The notes: a model not told the origin generated them from the sequence alone. Numbered from the stretch's first letter, positions 1-7,929 are shown. The stretch: 17,898 bases of DNA from Microbacterium sp. p3-SID336 (GCF_025143365.1 NZ_JALXPE010000072.1:1-17898), one strand, 5' to 3'. Program-made: numbers and translations.

Positions 1-109
1 CGCCCTCGTCTTCGTCGAGTTCCTCGATGTCTGGTTCGTCGGACTCGGGCTCGAAGTCCACGTCCGGGTCGCCCAGTTCGGGATTCTGGGTCGGGTCGTT
101 ATCGGCCAC
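1..109 (-). CDS. N-terminus of an acidic protein of unknown function (cut by window edge)
   Basis: A GTG start at 109 sits 8 nt downstream of a perfect GGAGG (118-122, minus strand), and the frame stays open to the window edge, giving 36 residues. The visible part is extremely acidic: it begins MADNDPTQNPELGDP and then runs through many Asp and Glu. It begins 22 nt after the ssb stop codon, so it should be co-transcribed with ssb. The acidic start could belong to a small accessory protein or to the N-terminus of a larger transfer protein. Nothing visible identifies a family. Confidence 0.6.
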   Translation of the reverse strand, partial: MADNDPTQNPELGDPDVDFEPESDEPDIEELDEDEG

Positions 110-130
110 GTCACTGTCCTCCGGTGGGGG

Positions 131-640
131 TTATCGAGCGACGGCTTCCATCGCGGGCGCTTCGGCCTCCCGCGTGGTCGTGGGGGTGGGCGAGCCGAGT
201 TGGGCTGCTCGGTCGGGCTCCTCACGCTCGGCCTCGCGTGTGACGTCGCGGTCGGCTTCGCGCTCGGCCTGGCGTTCGGCAGCAGGGCGGCGGTCGATCG
301 TGAAGTCGGTGATGTTTGGGTCGGGGGCGATGCGCTTGGCGACGAACTGCTCGTCGGTTCGCTCTTCGCCGTTGACGTCGCGCGTGTACTCGCGGGTGTA
401 ACCCTGTGCGACGATGTCGTCGCCCTTGACGTACCTGTCCGCGGACATCTCGGCGGACTTCCCGAACTGGATCAGGTCGTGGTAGGTCGGGTCGAGCTTG
501 CGGAAGGATCCGTCCTGCTGGGGCTCGTAGTGGTTGATGCCGACGCGGGCGTAGAAGCGTGCCTGCCCGGATTCGGAGAAGGTGAGGCGGGGATCGGCGG
601 AGATGAAGCCGTTGATCGCCTGCGACGTCTTGATAGCCAT
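131..640 (-). CDS. ssb: Single-stranded DNA-binding protein (SSB)
   Basis: 169-aa SSB-family protein expected to coat single-stranded DNA during transfer or replication of the element. Residues 1-110 fit an OB fold: a start like MAIKTSQAINGFISADPRLT, a central FRKLDPTYHDLIQFGKSAE segment and a GDDIVAQGYTREY strand, as in SSB proteins. Residues 115-169 are a charged tail rich in Arg, Glu and Ala; I see no DDDIPF-like acidic tip at the C-terminus, so partner recruitment may differ from the housekeeping SSB. The ATG at 640 is preferred over an upstream in-frame start at 667 because GGAAGGA lies before it and the OB fold begins there. It is preceded by a leader element (672-730). Position beside the coupling ATPase suggests an element-borne SSB, not the chromosomal one. 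Confidence 0.88.
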   Translation of the reverse strand: MAIKTSQAINGFISADPRLTFSESGQARFYARVGINHYEPQQDGSFRKLDPTYHDLIQFGKSAEMSADRYVKGDDIVAQGYTREYTRDVNGEERTDEQFVAKRIAPDPNITDFTIDRRPAAERQAEREADRDVTREAEREEPDRAAQLGSPTPTTTREAEAPAMEAVAR

Positions 641-671
641 GAGAGCTGAGGTCCTTCCTGATAACAATGAG

Positions 672-730
672 CTGTCTGGTGCCCCCGCGGTTGAGTGGGA
701 GGCACCAGACAGGTGCGCGGGTCAGACCCC
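672..730 (-). promoter_or_regulatory. Leader element copy 1 (20-nt motif plus hairpin) before ssb
   Basis: On the minus strand, GGGGTC-N9-CACCT occupies 730-711. It runs into a perfect 12-bp inverted repeat, CTGTCTGGTGCC (712-701... as read on plus: 672-683 paired with 701-712) with a 17-nt loop. The ssb ribosome binding site lies downstream of the hairpin, outside the stem. The traG-like stop codon is at 752-754, so the element fills the whole intergenic gap. The motif recurs at 4586-4605, 7987-8006, 10769-10788 and 12811-12830. Confidence 0.75.
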
Positions 731-751
731 AGACGACGGACAGAACCGGCT

Positions 752-2503
752 TCAGGACGTGTGCAGGAGCGCCTCGATCTCCTTCCGATCCGTCTTCAGC
801 TGCGTGGCGTCCTTGCGGGCAGGCCAGGCGCGCAGGTCCGTGATGATGGGGCGGGCGGTTCGGAGCATCACGACCCCGATCCCGAACGGCAGCGTGCGGA
901 TCACGTCCGGAGGCATGATCGCCACCCGGCGGATCGAGCGTTGCGCGGAGCGGTGTCCTTGCTCCCCGATGGTGACGGAATCGGTGATCTCGTCCCTTTC
1001 CCCGATCAGCGCCGACAGGTCCTGCAAGTCCCGCGAGTTCGATGCGCCGCCGAGGATGACTTTCACGATCGATGCGTCCCACAGCGCGTTGGCGTTGTTC
1101 TCCCCCCACTTCTCCCGCGCCTGGGCGAGGGACTGCAGCACCGGCAGGGTGGTGATCCCCGTGCCACCGCCTTCGGCCATCAGCGTCGGCAGTGACGGCA
1201 GCGGGGCGAGGTTGCCGATCTCGTCGAGGGCGAGGAGCATCGGCGGGTCCAGCCGGGTGCCTGGTGAGGTGGCGGCGATCTTCCGGGCAGTCTCCACGAG
1301 GTCTTCGATGAACGCGGCCACCAGCGCCGAGGACGCCCCGGCCCCCGCACCGGTGGCGAGCAGGTAGAGGGTGCCGCGGTCCCGGATGAACGTCTCCGGG
1401 TCGAACCGGTCTCGCGGCCCCGGTGTCACCGCCGCCAGCACTCGCGGGTCGGCGAACGCGCTGAACGCGAGGGAGACGCCTTGCCAGATCGAATCGCGCG
1501 TCTTGGGGTCTGATTGCAGCATCGCATCCAGAGAGTCCGCCCAGCCTTGCGCTGCGTGCGGGTTGGACTGCAGGACGCGCACCGCGTCCGCGGCGGCGGC
1601 TGGGTTCAGCGCCCACTGGTACAAGGTGGCGGCGTCTCGCCCGTCCAGCGCAGCGGCGTGGAGGAGCCCTTGGATCGCGGCAGCGGTCTTTCCCTGCCAG
1701 AAGTCACCGCCGGACACGGAGCCGAAGTTCGTGGCCGTGGCGAGCCCGGTGGCGCGGATCATCGCTGTCAGGGGGTCCTCGCATCCGCGGACTGGGGACC
1801 ACTTCATACCCGTGGGGAGTCCTTCAGCGAGATGCTGCGGATCGAACACCGCGACCGGCCCTACACGCTGTCGGGCCTTCAGCGTCGCGGTGAGGTTGTC
1901 GGGCCGGGTGGAGGTCGTGATGACGGCGCCGGGGGCGTCGAGGATCGCGTTGATCACGACGTGCAACCCTTTGCCCGACCGGGGCGGCCCGATCAGCAAG
2001 ATGGAGTCCTCCACGGTCGCCCACACCTCCTGCCCTTTCGACCGACCGAGGAGGTATCCGACGTCCTCAGGGGCCGGGTCCTCCAGCGAGGGCCGGAACG
2101 TGCCTGCCCGTTTCGTGAGGGCTTTCGTCCCTGCGGCCTTGGCGACATCGCGTGCAGTGGCGATGCCTTGGAGCAGGCGCGGGTCCTGCGCACGGGTCTC
2201 CTTCCCGCGCGCGATGACCCGCCACGCCCACCACGCGATGACCCCGAGGATCGCGAGTGCGATGGCGAGGACCAGCCAGTACACGACCGGGCTCAGGCCC
2301 GGCGCGCCGATCGCCTCTCCCGGGGCCGCCGGGGTGAGCAGCACGCCGAGCCCCGTGGAGGGCCCGCCAGCGGGTTGCGGAAGGCCGGTGAGGAATGCGG
2401 CGGCACTTCCGGCGGCGCGGAGTAGCCCGGCCAGGACGGCGAATCCCGCCAGGGCCGCAAGGCCCAGGTTCGCGAGCACCTGGGAGGGCTGATGCGGGTT
2501 CAT
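752..2503 (-). CDS. Type IV secretion coupling ATPase (TraG/VirD4 family)
   Basis: 583-aa membrane ATPase that would deliver the relaxase-DNA complex to the secretion channel. Two hydrophobic segments lie near residues 10-38 and 72-95, as in VirD4/TraG coupling proteins. Walker A is GPPRSGKG at 172-179 and Walker B is LLALDE at about 423-428, followed by IGNLAPLPSLPTLMAEG, a typical T4CP stretch. TTLPVLQSLAQAREKWG downstream fits the conserved region where these ATPases sense nucleotide. The ATG at 2503 overlaps the stop of the upstream 183-aa gene by ATGA, so translation is probably coupled. The length is normal for the family and no key residue is missing. The family call is firm; the exact substrate is unknown because no relaxase gene is in the window. 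Confidence 0.93.
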   Translation of the reverse strand: MNPHQPSQVLANLGLAALAGFAVLAGLLRAAGSAAAFLTGLPQPAGGPSTGLGVLLTPAAPGEAIGAPGLSPVVYWLVLAIALAILGVIAWWAWRVIARGKETRAQDPRLLQGIATARDVAKAAGTKALTKRAGTFRPSLEDPAPEDVGYLLGRSKGQEVWATVEDSILLIGPPRSGKGLHVVINAILDAPGAVITTSTRPDNLTATLKARQRVGPVAVFDPQHLAEGLPTGMKWSPVRGCEDPLTAMIRATGLATATNFGSVSGGDFWQGKTAAAIQGLLHAAALDGRDAATLYQWALNPAAAADAVRVLQSNPHAAQGWADSLDAMLQSDPKTRDSIWQGVSLAFSAFADPRVLAAVTPGPRDRFDPETFIRDRGTLYLLATGAGAGASSALVAAFIEDLVETARKIAATSPGTRLDPPMLLALDEIGNLAPLPSLPTLMAEGGGTGITTLPVLQSLAQAREKWGENNANALWDASIVKVILGGASNSRDLQDLSALIGERDEITDSVTIGEQGHRSAQRSIRRVAIMPPDVIRTLPFGIGVVMLRTARPIITDLRAWPARKDATQLKTDRKEIEALLHTS

Positions 2504-3051
2504 CCCAGGTCCCCGACGACGTGAGCGGTGCCGGAGATGCGGCCGAACAGCAGCACCTCGCCGCCCGTTGCGAGCTCGCGTTCCTCGATCAGGTGCCGCA
2601 CATGCCCGTGCCCGTCGGCAGAGGAATGCCGGATGACGACAGCGAGGGCGACGTCCTCTCCAGGCACGTATCCGTCTCCGGTCGCCTCATACAGCACCGG
2701 CATCTCGCCCCTACGCGCTGATGCTTCGGTCTCCGGTGCGGCGGCGGGTGCGGCTATCGGTGCGGGCGGGGTGAGGACGTCGGTGTAGGTGGTGCCGTCG
2801 TGTTCGATGATCTCCACCCGAAGCGGTGCTTTCCTGCGGCGCAGGACCTCTTCGATCAGCCCACCGAGGGCGTGCCTGCCGATCGGCTCCCCGGTGACGC
2901 GTGCGCCGTCGAGGGTGACGCTGATCTGATCGTTCGCGTCTACCCGGACGACGAGGTGTGGGAGTACGATCGGCACCACGAGATCCCCCTCGGCGTCGCC
3001 CGTCGTCGCACGGTTGCGTCGGGATCGGCGTGAGGGTGCATGTTCGCTCAT
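2500..3051 (-). CDS. Hypothetical 183-aa protein between the two T4SS ATPases
   Basis: I do not recognise a family. The ATG at 3051 overlaps the VirB4-like stop in an ATGA, and its own TGA overlaps the TraG-like start in another ATGA, so the three are translated as a chain. The N-terminal 20 residues are basic (SRRSRRNR). Residues about 25-95 look like an alpha/beta unit with beta-strands such as LVVPIVLPHLVVRVD and a helix with LIEEVLRRRK. A Pro/Ala linker near 97-110 leads to a second, beta-rich unit ending AHVVGDLG. No signal peptide or membrane helix is seen, so it should be cytoplasmic. The position suggests an accessory or adaptor for the ATPases; that is inference. A longer upstream in-frame extension exists but only reads the VirB4 gene out of frame. 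Confidence 0.8.
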   Translation of the reverse strand: MSEHAPSRRSRRNRATTGDAEGDLVVPIVLPHLVVRVDANDQISVTLDGARVTGEPIGRHALGGLIEEVLRRRKAPLRVEIIEHDGTTYTDVLTPPAPIAAPAAAPETEASARRGEMPVLYEATGDGYVPGEDVALAVVIRHSSADGHGHVRHLIEERELATGGEVLLFGRISGTAHVVGDLG

Positions 3052-4538
3052 TTTTGCCGCCCGATCATCCGCGTGGTCGTATCGAACGTCGACAGCTCGT
3101 CCGGGTGCAGCTGGTGTTGCACGACGAAGGATCGTTCCTTGATCCGCCACAGTCCCTGCCCCGTGCCCAGGCCCGGGAGAAGGGACTGTTCGGTGCCGGT
3201 GAGGCCGAGCGTGGTCGCGGTGGTGCCGAGCTGGTCGGCTTCCTGCCGGTAGATGATCCGCGTCTCCGCGTTTGCCAGCAGCGACGAGGCGAGGGCGCGC
3301 ATTGCGGACCCGCTGTCGCCGACGTTGTCGAGGTCGGTCAGCTTGTGGAAGATCAACATGTTCGCGATTCCGTAATGCCTCGCCAACCTCCACTGCGCGT
3401 CCATCCGCTTGAGCAGAGCGGGATGCGACATGAGACGCCACGCTTCGTCGTAAATCACCCACCGCTGCCCGCCTTCGGGGTCCAGAAGGGCCGATTCCAT
3501 CCACGCCGACGAGCACGTCATCAGTACCGAGATGAGGGTGGAGTTCTCCGCCACCCGGGACAGATCCAGCGAAATCATCGGCAGGGACGGGTCGAACACG
3601 ACCGTAGAGGGACCATCGAACAGCCCCTGCAGATCTCCGGCGACCAGGCGCCTCAGTGCGTGACCGACGAGCCGTCCGTCTTCGGCGAGCCGCTGGTCGA
3701 CGTCACCAGCACGGTCCGGGGTGAGGATGCGGTCGACGACCATCGGGAGGATCGGGACGTCGTTGCTGGCGACGACCGCGGAGAGGGCGACATCGATCGA
3801 CGTGTGCTCAAGCGGTGACAGCGACCGCTCGAGGACGGTCTCGGCCAGCGCCCCGATGAGTTCCCGGCGGCGGGAGGCGACCTGCGTAGTCCATTCGATG
3901 TCCGTCACACCTGACGGGCGGTGACCTTCGTCGAGCGGGTTCAGCCGGTTCCTCAGACCATGACCGAGGACGATCGCCTTGCCTCCGACAGCTTGGGCGA
4001 CTGGCGTGTGCTCACCTTTCGGGTCTCCGGGGACGTAGACGCGACGCCCGAACGGAATCGACCGCGTGTACAGCGACTTCGCCAGCGACGACTTCCCCGA
4101 GCCGACGATGCCGGCCAGAACGATGTTCGGCGCGGTGATGACACCGCGCTTGTACAGCTCCCACGGGTCGTACACGAACGACCCGCCGGAGTACATGTCC
4201 TGTCCGACGAAAACGCCTTCGGGCCCGAGGCCACCTTCAGCGAGGAACGGGTACGCCCCAGCGAGAGCGGCGCTGGTGTCCTGATGGGAGGGCAAACGCA
4301 GCCCCCGATGGGTGCGCAACGCCGCGTGCCCGGGCTCGCCCGAGGCAGGCAGATAGGTCGTGGCGCGGCGCTCGGCCTGTTCAGCATCGCGTCGCGCACG
4401 GGCTTCGACTTTGCGGGCAGTGATGTCCTTCGCGTGGACTGCGGCGGCGGCCTTGCGCCGGGCTCGGCGCTGCTTGCGGTGCTCGGACTCCGGCCCGATC
4501 AGCACCGTCGAGTACACGCGACGTTTCGGGGTGCTCAC
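3048..4538 (-). CDS. VirB4-like conjugation ATPase
   Basis: 496-aa ATPase expected to energise assembly of, or transport through, the type IV secretion channel. Walker A is GIVGSGKSS at 143-151 and Walker B is RWVIYDEAW at 359-367, in the VirB4/TraC style; VPGDPKGEH at 169-177 is also typical of this group. Residues 19-60 are highly basic and Ala-rich and could form a coiled coil. It is shorter than a full VirB4 (about 800 aa): the N-terminal domain is largely absent, and the neighbouring SCO6880-like gene may supply that part. The GTG start at 4538 has AAGGAG seven bases upstream, but this site lies in the arm of a 12-bp hairpin (4546-4587). The 3' end overlaps the next gene by ATGA. Confidence 0.9.
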   Translation of the reverse strand: MSTPKRRVYSTVLIGPESEHRKQRRARRKAAAAVHAKDITARKVEARARRDAEQAERRATTYLPASGEPGHAALRTHRGLRLPSHQDTSAALAGAYPFLAEGGLGPEGVFVGQDMYSGGSFVYDPWELYKRGVITAPNIVLAGIVGSGKSSLAKSLYTRSIPFGRRVYVPGDPKGEHTPVAQAVGGKAIVLGHGLRNRLNPLDEGHRPSGVTDIEWTTQVASRRRELIGALAETVLERSLSPLEHTSIDVALSAVVASNDVPILPMVVDRILTPDRAGDVDQRLAEDGRLVGHALRRLVAGDLQGLFDGPSTVVFDPSLPMISLDLSRVAENSTLISVLMTCSSAWMESALLDPEGGQRWVIYDEAWRLMSHPALLKRMDAQWRLARHYGIANMLIFHKLTDLDNVGDSGSAMRALASSLLANAETRIIYRQEADQLGTTATTLGLTGTEQSLLPGLGTGQGLWRIKERSFVVQHQLHPDELSTFDTTTRMIGRQK

Positions 4539-4545
4539 AGCACGA

Positions 4546-4605
4546 CTCCTTCCTGCGCCCGCCCGGGCGGGCGGACGCAGGAAGGAGGTACGGGACCGGC
4601 GCCCC
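4546..4605 (-). promoter_or_regulatory. Leader element copy 5 with RBS-burying hairpin before the VirB4-like gene
   Basis: The minus strand carries GGGGCG-N9-TACCT at 4605-4586, the most diverged copy of the leader motif but with the same 20-nt length. It is followed by a perfect 12-bp stem (CTCCTTCCTGCG with CGCAGGAAGGAG; plus 4546-4557 and 4576-4587), with a further self-complementary GC-only sequence inside the loop. The 3' arm contains the whole GGAAGGAG ribosome binding site of the gene starting at 4538. The upstream stop codon is at 4611-4613. Confidence 0.75.
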
Positions 4606-4610
4606 AGGAG

Positions 4611-6080
4611 TCAGACGGTGCGCGCCAGGGGCAGCGCAGCCGCGGTGAACGCTTGGGCTTGCTGACCGACCAGCCGCCGCGTTTCGCAGGACGCTTGGAT
4701 GGCGGCCTGCTCGATCTTCGACACCGCCGCCTCCAGCTCGTCCGGATTCGGGGCGCTGACGGCGATCAGCCCGGTGTATCGGAGGATGCCGTGCCCGCTG
4801 GTGAGGTCGGCTTCCTGCTGCAGCACGTCCTGGTACTCGGCGGTCTGCTGGGCGTCCTCGACCTGCCCGATCTTCTGGCGTTGCGCGGCGTCCGAGATGT
4901 ATTCGACCTTCTTCTTGCGGATGTCGCGGGCGGCCTGATCGGACCGGATCGGAGTGCACAGCAGTGAGAACGACCGCCGCACCCCGGATGCCAGGAGCAC
5001 CGGGGACAGGAACCCCGGATACACCAGTGACCGCGGCCACTCGCTCACCCACAGCACCGCATGGTGCGCGCTGTCCGAGCGCAGCCCCTCCCACGTCTCC
5101 TCCACGGCCACGGGACCTGCGGTGGCGAGGTCCTGTCCGAGGTTCCCGGAGCGCTCCAGCGTCGCCGCGATCGCAGGATCGTAGGCGGAGCGCAGGATCA
5201 CCGCGAGCTGCCCCGGGGTGAGCCAATCCGTAGCCTTCAGGTCCGCGGAATGCAACGCCGCGGTGAGAGTGCTCATCTCCTGCCGCAGCACCGCCGCGGC
5301 GCCCTTCATCCCGCCGCCGGCGGTGCGGATCGGGCGGGCGGCGGTCTTCATATCCAGAGCGAGGGAGATCGTCGTCGCGTGCCGTTCACCGGCCGGGCCT
5401 GCGCGATTGATCAGCTCCGCGTAGGTGCGCGACGTCCATGACTCGTCCCCCGGGTTGCCGTGCTCCGCCCACCACTGCGCAAGACCCGTCCCGGAATCCG
5501 GGAGCGTGCGTTCGAGGATCTGGAGACGGGCGATGCGTCCGGAGCGGCAGCAGGTCGCCAGCACACGACCCCACCCGGAGACCCGGCGTTCCTGCTCGCC
5601 CGGGTCCAGCAGCACGAACGCAGGGTGGGTGACCTCGAGCAGCGCGGTCAGTGTCGCCGCGTGAGGATGGTGCACCATGACCGCCCCGGTGACGGGGTCT
5701 TCGTATTGACGCAGCGATGCCATATCGCCTGGGAGGGCGAGGGTGCCGGCTGGACGCGGCTTGACGACCCGCATCCGGTAGATCGTCTGCGTCACGCTGA
5801 CCCGCCACAGCCAATGCGCCCCGACCGGCAGCCACTCGACCGCCTTCCGGCCCGCGATCGGGACCCAGGTGATCGCCAGGCAGGTCACCCAGATCGGAGC
5901 CGTGTAGGCGAGGATCATCCCGCCGCCGGCGTACAGCGACCCGATGAACGCCAGCCCGGCGATCGCGAGCGCGATCACCTGGGACAGCGACAGGCCCAGG
6001 ATCAGTCCCCGCCTGGTGAGGCGGGAGAACTTCACCGGTGTGAGCGGGTAGTCGTCTTTCGTGCTCTGGTGTTTCGTCAC
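4611..6080 (-). CDS. SCO6880-like conjugative transfer membrane protein
   Basis: 489-aa protein resembling the SCO6880 family found beside VirB4-like ATPases in actinobacterial conjugative elements. Two membrane helices occupy about residues 27-50 and 53-75, then a large soluble domain follows. The two-helix start plus soluble domain resembles a fusion of a PrgI/VirB3-like membrane unit with a VirB4 N-terminal-like domain; that reading is inference. The C-terminal half contains a DIRKKKVEYISDAAQRQKIG helix, then a Glu/Gln-rich segment. The GTG at 6080 starts 3 nt after the stop of the TrbL-like gene, with GGAAGGA overlapping that stop region, so translation is probably coupled. No Walker motifs are present, so it is not itself an ATPase. 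Confidence 0.85.
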   Translation of the reverse strand: MTKHQSTKDDYPLTPVKFSRLTRRGLILGLSLSQVIALAIAGLAFIGSLYAGGGMILAYTAPIWVTCLAITWVPIAGRKAVEWLPVGAHWLWRVSVTQTIYRMRVVKPRPAGTLALPGDMASLRQYEDPVTGAVMVHHPHAATLTALLEVTHPAFVLLDPGEQERRVSGWGRVLATCCRSGRIARLQILERTLPDSGTGLAQWWAEHGNPGDESWTSRTYAELINRAGPAGERHATTISLALDMKTAARPIRTAGGGMKGAAAVLRQEMSTLTAALHSADLKATDWLTPGQLAVILRSAYDPAIAATLERSGNLGQDLATAGPVAVEETWEGLRSDSAHHAVLWVSEWPRSLVYPGFLSPVLLASGVRRSFSLLCTPIRSDQAARDIRKKKVEYISDAAQRQKIGQVEDAQQTAEYQDVLQQEADLTSGHGILRYTGLIAVSAPNPDELEAAVSKIEQAAIQASCETRRLVGQQAQAFTAAALPLARTV

Positions 6081-6083
6081 GGG

Positions 6084-7553
6084 TCAGTCCTTCCCCTCGG
6101 GCGCCCTATTCGGCGGCGGCGGGTCCTTCGGTGGCGGCGTCGACGACGGACCAGACGATGCGGGCGGCGGGCTCGATGGCGGTGCCTGCGGCGCCGATGG
6201 ATCCGAGGGCGGTGCCGCGTTCCCGGAAGGGGGCGGGGCGCTGTCCTGGCCAGCGGCAGCTGCCTGGGTCTCTGCGGCACCGCCGATCGCGCCGCCGAGC
6301 TTCGGGCCGGCCGTGGCGGCTTCCTTGACGGCCGCCGCCGCGATGACTGCGACCGCGGCGGGTCCGGCCGCGGCCGCACCTCCTGCAGCAGTACCGCCAC
6401 CTGCAGCAGCCCCGCCGCCACCCGCTGCACCACCAGCCGCACCGCCAGCGGCGCCGCCACCAGCCGCAGCACCGCCTCCGGCTCCGCCGGTACCGGCAGC
6501 CGTCGCCCCGCTCCCGCCGTCCGGGGGCGGCGTACCACCGCCCCCACCACTGTTGCCGGGCGGTGGCCCGTCGCCTTGGCCTTTCCCGTCGAGGACTTTC
6601 TGCGGGCCGTCGCCGGCGGGCTTAGACGGGGATGGCACGGGCCGGTTCATCGACTGCTTGGCCTCTTGCTCCGCACTCATCGCGTGATACATGTCGAACC
6701 CGATGAACGAGATGAACTTATAGACCATGTAGGGCGCGAACGCGGCGACGAACATGAGCACTATCCCAGCGATGGGGTCGGCGATGGATGCCAGATCGAA
6801 GTCGATCGGCTGGGACACCTGGGTGATCGCGACGAGGAACACCACGACGAGGACGAGCTTGGACAGGATCAAGGCGATCACGAACGACACCCATTTCCCG
6901 AACCAGCCGCGGGTGACATCCCAGCTCGCGCCGCTGATCGCGATCGGACCGAGCACGATCGCGACGAGCAGCAGTGCTTTGCGGATCAGGAGCGAGAACC
7001 ACACGATCGCCGCTGCGGTGATCGCGAGCCCGGCGAAGAAGATGGTGATGATCGCCCCGACACCGGGGGCGGTGAGGTTGATCGCAGTGAGCCCCGCGGC
7101 GAGCAGGGCGATCTTGTCGCCCATCGCTTCCATCGAGTTCCCGGTGGCTTGGATGATGCCGATGGTCAACTGGTCGGTGATCTCCAGCAGCGTCGCGGTG
7201 AGCGTGATGATGAGGAACGACCCGAGCACGCTCTTGCCCAGTCCGAGCGCCGCCCGAGAGAGGGCGGTCGGGTCGCGACGGATGAGGCCGGTGATCAGCT
7301 GCAGGCAGAAGAAGACGAGCATGATCAGCACGGCGACGCCGAAGAGGATGTTGTAGACGCCGACATATTCCGGGGACTGGACGTCGACGAGGGTGGTGGT
7401 GTCGAAGACGTACCAGACGCCCTCGAACAACCAGGCGGCAGCTTGTCCCATTGCTTGGGCGAGCCAGTCGAACGGGGCCGCGACGAGCGTCGCGGCCCCT
7501 TCTCCGACGGCATCGCACACGTTCGAGATGACCGGGACGTCGCACAGTGCCAT
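6084..7553 (-). CDS. TrbL/VirB6-like polytopic channel protein with Ala/Gly/Pro-rich tail
   Basis: 489-aa inner-membrane protein likely to form part of the DNA translocation channel. About six membrane segments are visible at residues 64-92, 107-124, 165-187, 190-208, 221-245 and 258-282, with AIVLGPIAISGASWDVTRGW between the fourth and fifth resembling the VirB6/TrbL core. Residues 300-489 are a long low-complexity tail of Gly, Ala and Pro ending in PPPPNRAPEGKD, presumably cytoplasmic or surface-exposed and disordered. The ATG at 7553 has AAGGAGG (7566-7560) six bases upstream; this site is paired in a 7-bp hairpin (7558-7594). It follows the two-TM gene by 43 nt and precedes the SCO6880-like gene by 3 nt. 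The family call rests on topology and context. Confidence 0.82.
   Translation of the reverse strand: MALCDVPVISNVCDAVGEGAATLVAAPFDWLAQAMGQAAAWLFEGVWYVFDTTTLVDVQSPEYVGVYNILFGVAVLIMLVFFCLQLITGLIRRDPTALSRAALGLGKSVLGSFLIITLTATLLEITDQLTIGIIQATGNSMEAMGDKIALLAAGLTAINLTAPGVGAIITIFFAGLAITAAAIVWFSLLIRKALLLVAIVLGPIAISGASWDVTRGWFGKWVSFVIALILSKLVLVVVFLVAITQVSQPIDFDLASIADPIAGIVLMFVAAFAPYMVYKFISFIGFDMYHAMSAEQEAKQSMNRPVPSPSKPAGDGPQKVLDGKGQGDGPPPGNSGGGGGTPPPDGGSGATAAGTGGAGGGAAAGGGAAGGAAGGAAGGGGAAAGGGTAAGGAAAAGPAAVAVIAAAAVKEAATAGPKLGGAIGGAAETQAAAAGQDSAPPPSGNAAPPSDPSAPQAPPSSPPPASSGPSSTPPPKDPPPPNRAPEGKD
6310..6540 (-). repeat. Low-complexity Ala/Gly-coding repeat tract
   Basis: Degenerate short repeats of GGC, GGT, GCG and GCA codons encode runs such as GGAAGGAAGG in the TrbL-like protein tail. 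The units are irregular, without constant spacers, so this is a coding low-complexity tract that can expand or contract, not a CRISPR array. Confidence 0.7.
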
Positions 7554-7557
7554 GACG

Positions 7558-7594
7558 GGCCTCCTTCCGGGGCGGGGCGGTGGTGGAGGAGGCC
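7558..7594 (-). promoter_or_regulatory. Hairpin burying the RBS of the TrbL-like gene
   Basis: On the minus strand GGCCTCC (7594-7588) pairs perfectly with GGAGGCC (7564-7558); the 3' arm contains the AAGGAGG ribosome binding site of the gene starting at 7553. The 5' arm begins 2 nt after the stop codon of the upstream two-TM gene (7597-7599), so a ribosome terminating there would unfold the stem. This suggests translational coupling. The 20-nt leader motif is not present here. Confidence 0.5.
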
Positions 7595-7596
7595 GT

Positions 7597-7929
7597 TCAG
7601 ACCGCCTGGCCGACGTTCCAGAAGAAGTTGATGAGCGTCACCGACGCGCCGCAGATGATCGCGGCACCGCAGGAGACGAGGACGCCGATCTTTCCCCGCC
7701 CGGCCAGATGCGGGTTGCTGCTGTTCGCGCCGAAACCCCAGATGATCGCCGAGATGATCAACGCCAGGACGCTGAGGATCAGGCCGATCGTCATCACGGC
7801 GCCGACGATGGTGCGCAGCTGCGCGATGCCGGGCAGCCCCGAACTGTTGGGGTCGATGTCGACCTCCATCGGGGCCAGAGCGGCCACGTGGGGCAAGACG
7901 GTGGTGGTGAGATCGAGAACGGCGGACAC
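7597..7929 (-). CDS. Small two-TM protein, DUF6112-like (pilin-like candidate), copy B
   Basis: 110-aa membrane protein. The GTG at 7929 is chosen because AAGGAG (7940-7935) lies 5 nt upstream and the residues before it are not conserved with the paralogue. Two hydrophobic helices lie at about 42-66 and 81-104, separated by a short loop with Lys/Arg (HLAGRGK). It is clearly paralogous to the 101-aa gene at 8083-8388: the helix-loop-helix parts align without gaps (for example IVGAVMTIGLILSVLALIIS against IIGALLTVVLILAVLMLIVC). DUF6112-like proteins accompany SCO6880-type transfer genes. Size and topology resemble VirB2-type pilins, so a channel or surface subunit is plausible, but this is inference. 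Confidence 0.8.
   Translation of the reverse strand: MSAVLDLTTTVLPHVAALAPMEVDIDPNSSGLPGIAQLRTIVGAVMTIGLILSVLALIISAIIWGFGANSSNPHLAGRGKIGVLVSCGAAIICGASVTLINFFWNVGQAV

Noticed and set aside
222..1616. Long minus-strand frame of about 464 codons
   Set aside because: It overlaps the TraG-like and ssb genes out of frame and is Arg/Pro/Gly-rich shadow sequence.
6310..6540. Possible CRISPR-like short repeats
   Set aside because: The repeats are irregular triplet-based coding repeats for Ala and Gly with no constant unit or spacers.
7576..7605. Possible sixth copy of the 20-nt leader motif before the TrbL-like gene
   Set aside because: GCGGTC-like sequence is present, but the invariant GGGG and ACCT at the correct spacing are not.
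5460..7631. Very long plus-strand open frame (about 720 codons)
   Set aside because: It runs opposite to the SCO6880-like and TrbL-like genes, with low-complexity Arg/Gly/Asp composition typical of antisense frames in G+C-rich DNA, and has no ribosome binding site or family match.
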